From assembly GCA_963575645.1 (NCBI GenBank), contig OY754465.1, positions 48,014,401 to 48,078,400 on the forward strand: 64,000 nucleotides of DNA, given 5' to 3'. Numbering within the stretch: position 1 is the stretch's first letter; every line of letters begins with the position of its first letter. The translations under genes and the position numbers were made by a program. The DNA comes from Xanthostigma xanthostigma. Lineage: Eukaryota; Arthropoda; Insecta; Raphidioptera; Raphidiidae. Below are positions 59,873 to 64,000 of the stretch, one piece after another. The notes below the pieces were generated by a model. That model was not told the origin of the DNA, did no database searches, and was given only the letters and a program-made list of their open reading frames with translations.

Positions 59873-61093
59873 AAGGCAATGGTGCGTATTTCAATCGGTG
59901 GAAAGCAACCGGATGACTCTTCGTATTTGAGTACCTGAAGCAATTTGGAAACTTTTTTGTTCAGTACCTCATAACCCCAAAATGGAAGGAATCGGAGAAA
60001 CGGGGGGGGGGGGTCAAAATGTAAAAAAAAATTGTTTAGAAACCAAATGGAAAGGCGGTAGCATTAAAGTACGTGTACTCACTATTGTTTAAAAAAATTG
60101 TCATCCGAAACGTGCGGACGGTTTGCGCGAACCGATTTTTTGAAAATCAGAAAAAAAAATTGTGTCGCAACCGGTTGCGATTTTGAGGAAAATTCTTGTT
60201 TTTGTTCAGAGATGCTGTAAAAAAATTGTCATCCGTTTCTGCTGGACGGATTTTGAGGAATTAAAGGTTTGAGTGGCGAAAATTCTCGATTTTTCACTAG
60301 CTTTTTTCAAAAATCATAAAAAAATTGCTAAAATTGTTAAAAATGGATGACGTTTCTTATACATGTTCTCAGAGGGTCCAACTATAATATGTATCAATGT
60401 CATCCGTTTTTATAACATTTAACCCCATTTTTCAACCCCTTACTTTTGTGCGATATTAATCAGAATATTGAGGTTAGACTCGTTTCTGATGGCATACAGA
60501 TAACGTACAATATTATCAACCCCTTTAGGGGTTGAAAAATGGGGTTAAATGTTATCAAAACGGATGACATTGATACATATTATAGTTGGACCCTCTGAGA
60601 ACATGTATAAGAAACGTCATCCGTTTTAACAATTTTAGCAATTTTTTTATGATTTTTGAAATAAGCTAGTGAAAAATCGAGAATTTTCGCCACTCAAACC
60701 TTTAATTCCTCAAAATCCGTCCAGCAGAAACGGATGACAATTTTTTTACAGCATCTCTGAACAAAAACAAGAATTTTCCTCAAAATCGCAACCGGTTGCG
60801 ACACAATTTTTTTTTTCCGATTTTCAAAAAATCGGTTCGCGCAAACCGTCCGCACGTTTCGGATGACAATTTTTTTAAACAATAGTGAGTACACGTACTT
60901 TAATGCTACCGCCTTTCCATTTGGTTTCTAAACATTTTTTTTTACGTTTTGACCCCCCCCCCCCTTTTCTCCGATTCCTTCCATTTTGGGGTTATGAGGT
61001 ACTGAACAAAAAAGTTTCCAAATTGCTTCAGGAACTCAAACACCAAGAGTCATCCGGTTGCTTTCCACCGATTGAAATACGCACCATTGCCTT
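59873..61093. mobile_element. 1.2-kb foldback element with ~568-bp arms
   Basis: Left arm 59873-60440 and right arm 60527-61093 are near-perfect inverted copies around an 86-bp spacer. The ends are AAGGCAATGG and CCATTGCCTT. Flanks read TTCAA and TTAAC, hinting at a damaged TTAA duplication if the ends are trimmed. The arms contain CATCCGTTT/AAACGGATG several times and a G/C homopolymer run. No transposase. Confidence 0.93.
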
Positions 61094-63953
61094 AACTACA
61101 TCATTTCAATTTATATCATTTTTGTAAACTTAGAAACTAAATAGTTCAATCCCGCTCTATTGTCCGCTGGCGTCGCTAATAGTCCTCATGGAAGTAAACG
61201 TCGAATAATATATTTTTTTTACATTTTTCCACATAATAGGTAATTATACTCAATATTTTCAACAACACAAACACTATATCTTCTTAACTGTGTATACAAC
61301 ATTTTGATAATTAAAGGCTTCGTTTAATTATTATTATAGTTATTTGAAAAATGCCCTGCATTTGACACAATATTGCAAGAGCATGAAAAATTGCAAATGG
61401 TAGATGGTGCTGTCGTCACGCATCCAGCGAATAAATACGTTAAGACTGGTAATAGTTTTAAACCGTGCTAGTACAATGCCTACGGTACCCTGCTGATAGA
61501 TAATAAGACTAAAATATTATTAAACGGGTTTGCATCTTAACACAGCGTTGATGTCACTCAAATAGCCAACGACCATTTTTTTGTTCAGCGCGCATGGTCG
61601 GTCTTAGGAGTTTGCGGGCCTTAGGCTGCAAACATTTTTGAACCTCTATAGGGTAGTGGTAGGTATTATTTTCAATTTTTGCCAAGAAAATTGATCAAAG
61701 CAATACAAAAAATATAATATCTATATAAAATAATAAAAATGTATTCAATTTGACAATAATAAATAAAAATAATATTTTAAATAAACTCATTTCACAGCCA
61801 CTTTGATCGCGATGATTAATTGGATTTTCTTGATTTTTTTGCAGTCCGATATTTTGGTTATAATATCTAATTGTTGACCTCAGATATAATTTATGATTCT
61901 TTCTAATGGAGGAGAATGACAGCTTGCCAGACGCATTAGAAATTGGAATCATCAAGTAAAATTCGAATATGATCCGAATATTCAATATTAGACAACGCAG
62001 ATATTTAGATTTTAAGAAAAATATTAAGAGCACTGTGGTTGAAACAAAAAAAAAAAAATAAAGAATAGCTACCTACTTATTATCAGAAAGTGCATTTTTT
62101 TAAAATTTTATTACATTTTTCATTAAGGCCCGTTTTTCTATTATTTGTGCGCCCATTTAAAGCAGCACTGTAGGTACTCGTTCTGTCTCATAAGCTCTAT
62201 TTAAATATCTATAGTGAACGATTTCGTATTACAATTCCGGATTTACTGAAACCATTTCTTAATTTAAAGATAATAATGTGGCCAATTTAAATTGTAGTAT
62301 TTGGTAAATTAGACCGCAGAAACCTTTTTTAATTTATTATTTATTTACTCAGTTTAATGCTTATATAGAGAAAGCAGAAATAAAAAACATTAAAATATGT
62401 TAATATCTGTTAATAGGCTAAATTAGTTTAAATTAGTATATATAATATTAGTAATAATTGCTGTTGTGGATAAATAGTGTGTCTTTATTCGTGTTTAATA
62501 ACAAAATGGGAAAACTAATATAAAAAATTCATTAGTAACAGAAAATTAATTTTAATTCTGTAGGGTGTAACTATGTACAATAATATTACTATTCCAATCA
62601 TCGTCTATGAGCGAAGGTAAGAAAGGCAAGAAAGAGCGCAGAAGTTATTTCCTGATTATTCCAACAATAAGCCAGCATAAAATATACTACCCCTCTTTGG
62701 CAAAAGCTCTATGTTTTTATACAGACAATCAGAACCAACGAACTGTTATCACAAAAATAGACAAATAAATGATTGCACCCTAATCGTGCGATTAAGATTT
62801 TCATTTGAAATTTGATATTTAAATTACTTTCGTATTTCTTATCAAGATTTTGTTAGCGAATCCTCTCAATGCTTCATTTTAATTAGCTACATTAGTGCTG
62901 TAAGGATAAATGAAAATTATGATTAATAAAAAAAAATCGAATTGCTTAGTCAATATTTTTTGTGAAGCAGTGTATCGTCTATGCTTCAAATGCCAGCCGT
63001 TCACAGACTAATTAATCGAATTACAGTTGATCTACATTTTAATGTCTTTCACGTGTATTGGCTGAAAATAAATTGCCTTGAACTCTGATTGCAGTGATGA
63101 AATTACTATTTCGATATTGTCGTAGAAAACGGTTTAATTTCACAAGGTAATTTAAACAAGCCGGTTTCTATTGAGATGACATTATATCCTGAATCTAAGA
63201 CTTTTAGTATAGTCATTTTTGTTGAGGCAGGTACTTTGTATTAGGTTACATTTTATGTTTATTTGTAGACTTATTATGAGGCCTCCACAGCTTGTTATAT
63301 ATTTTTAAAACTATTTTAAGAGAAATTGTAATTTTTGCTCTGTTGAGTTTTCTTCAAATGATAGATATTACCAAATAAATAAATATCGATTTACTTTTAT
63401 CTATTATAATTATTGTAAACAAACAAACACATAATTTTTTTGTATTAATTGAAACACGTGGAAGAATACTTATTTAAATAAATTTTTGAATACGGATGAG
63501 TAAAATAGAGTTTTATGAATTAGAGCCGTACATGTTCACGGAAATCGACCAATAACAAAAAAAAGTATTAAATGCAATTTAGTGTTCAATTCAAACGTAG
63601 CTCGGAATGTAAACAATATTTGACAAAGCATGTTTATCTGAAAAAATGGCATATTAATTAAGCCTAATTATTATTATTCTACAACCATAAATACCCAGCT
63701 TTTTTAAGGTCTAATATCATAGATAAATTACAACAACAAAATCTATCTCTAAATAGTGTACAACGGCGTCATTATCCGCATCTGTCTGTTTGATAGCTTA
63801 GTTCTTCTAAACTGCACAAAGGATTTTGATGCGGTTCTCACCATCATTTAGGGAATTTCTCCCGAAAGGTTTATGTGGCTAATACATACATTCGTATTAA
63901 ATTTAAAGTTTGTAGAGAAATCTTGATGTTTTATAATCAAGTCTAAAAAAGGT
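61094..63953. other. Probable intron or intergenic DNA, nothing supported
   Basis: AT-rich. The 112-codon minus ORF at 61695-62033 is low complexity. 63730-63900 (TTCTAAACTGCACAAAGGAT, then TGATGCGGTTCTCACCATCA) is a repeat related to 22990-23110. Confidence 0.35.
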
Positions 63954-63990
63954 AGAAAATCCGGGACTGTTGGTCAGTCCCGGATTTTCT
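63954..63990. repeat. Perfect 16-bp stem hairpin at the window end
   Basis: AGAAAATCCGGGACTG and its exact inverse around the loop TTGGT. It may be the end of an element that continues beyond the window. Confidence 0.85.
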
Positions 63991-64000
63991 GAGACAGTTC

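Noticed and set aside
60694-61127. ORFs in the 1.2-kb palindrome
   Set aside because: They follow the inverted arms and contain homopolymer runs; no domain.
61695-62033. 112-codon minus-strand ORF
   Set aside because: Low-complexity Ile/Phe/Lys-rich composition expected from AT-rich DNA.
1-64000. CRISPR array, operons or ribosome binding sites
   Set aside because: The tandem arrays are satellites without constant repeat/unique spacer structure, and the spliced genes are eukaryotic.

Overview
This is a 64-kb piece of an AT-rich, intron-rich animal nuclear genome, almost certainly from an insect. The clearest genes are two insect-type peptidoglycan recognition receptors (PGRPs) of the IMD pathway and the last exon of an UNC-93-like membrane protein. 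All recognisable genes lie on the minus strand. Everything else is intron or intergenic DNA packed with small DNA transposons (hAT, mariner-like and foldback elements), Helitron-like ends, non-LTR retrotransposon fragments and tRNA-like SINE fragments. A holometabolous insect such as a beetle is plausible because it carries both a PGRP-LE-like and a PGRP-LA-like gene, but the sequence alone does not prove the order.

Left part (1-24.5 kb), read right to left on the minus strand: (1) a PGRP-LE-like gene, exons 24540-23670, 19997-19890 and 15100-14670. It has a RHIM-like motif and a complete PGRP domain, no membrane segment, and Ser at the amidase Cys position, so it is predicted to be a cytosolic sensor. 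(2) A previously unlisted small gene reconstructed from splice signals, exons 10532-10475, 10330-10152 and 9045-8890. It encodes a 130-residue protein with two membrane segments and a basic tail. (3) A PGRP-LA-like gene, exons 5852-5480, 4192-3983, 2668-2505 and 1231-938. It has a RHIM-like cytoplasmic part, one membrane segment and a degenerate PGRP domain that stops early. All splice phases in these three models agree. The two RHIM proteins could act on the same IMD signalling step. The function of the middle gene is unknown, but its position and membrane topology make it the most interesting object here.

Middle part (24.5-54 kb): no convincing host gene. It holds two hAT-type elements with target-site duplications (one with a transposase remnant), two mariner-like MITEs, a PIF-like MITE, a dispersed MITE family also found in the PGRP introns, a non-LTR RNase H fragment, Helitron-like sequences with an internal minisatellite, and several hairpins. 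Two weak minus-strand ORFs near 50-51.6 kb may be exons of something unrecognised.

Right part (54-64 kb): the terminal coding exon of an UNC-93-like gene (54621-54290), then what is probably its long intron. This contains a hAT insertion in an older repeat, a Helitron end, a 50-bp-arm hairpin and a 1.2-kb near-perfect palindrome (59873-61093).
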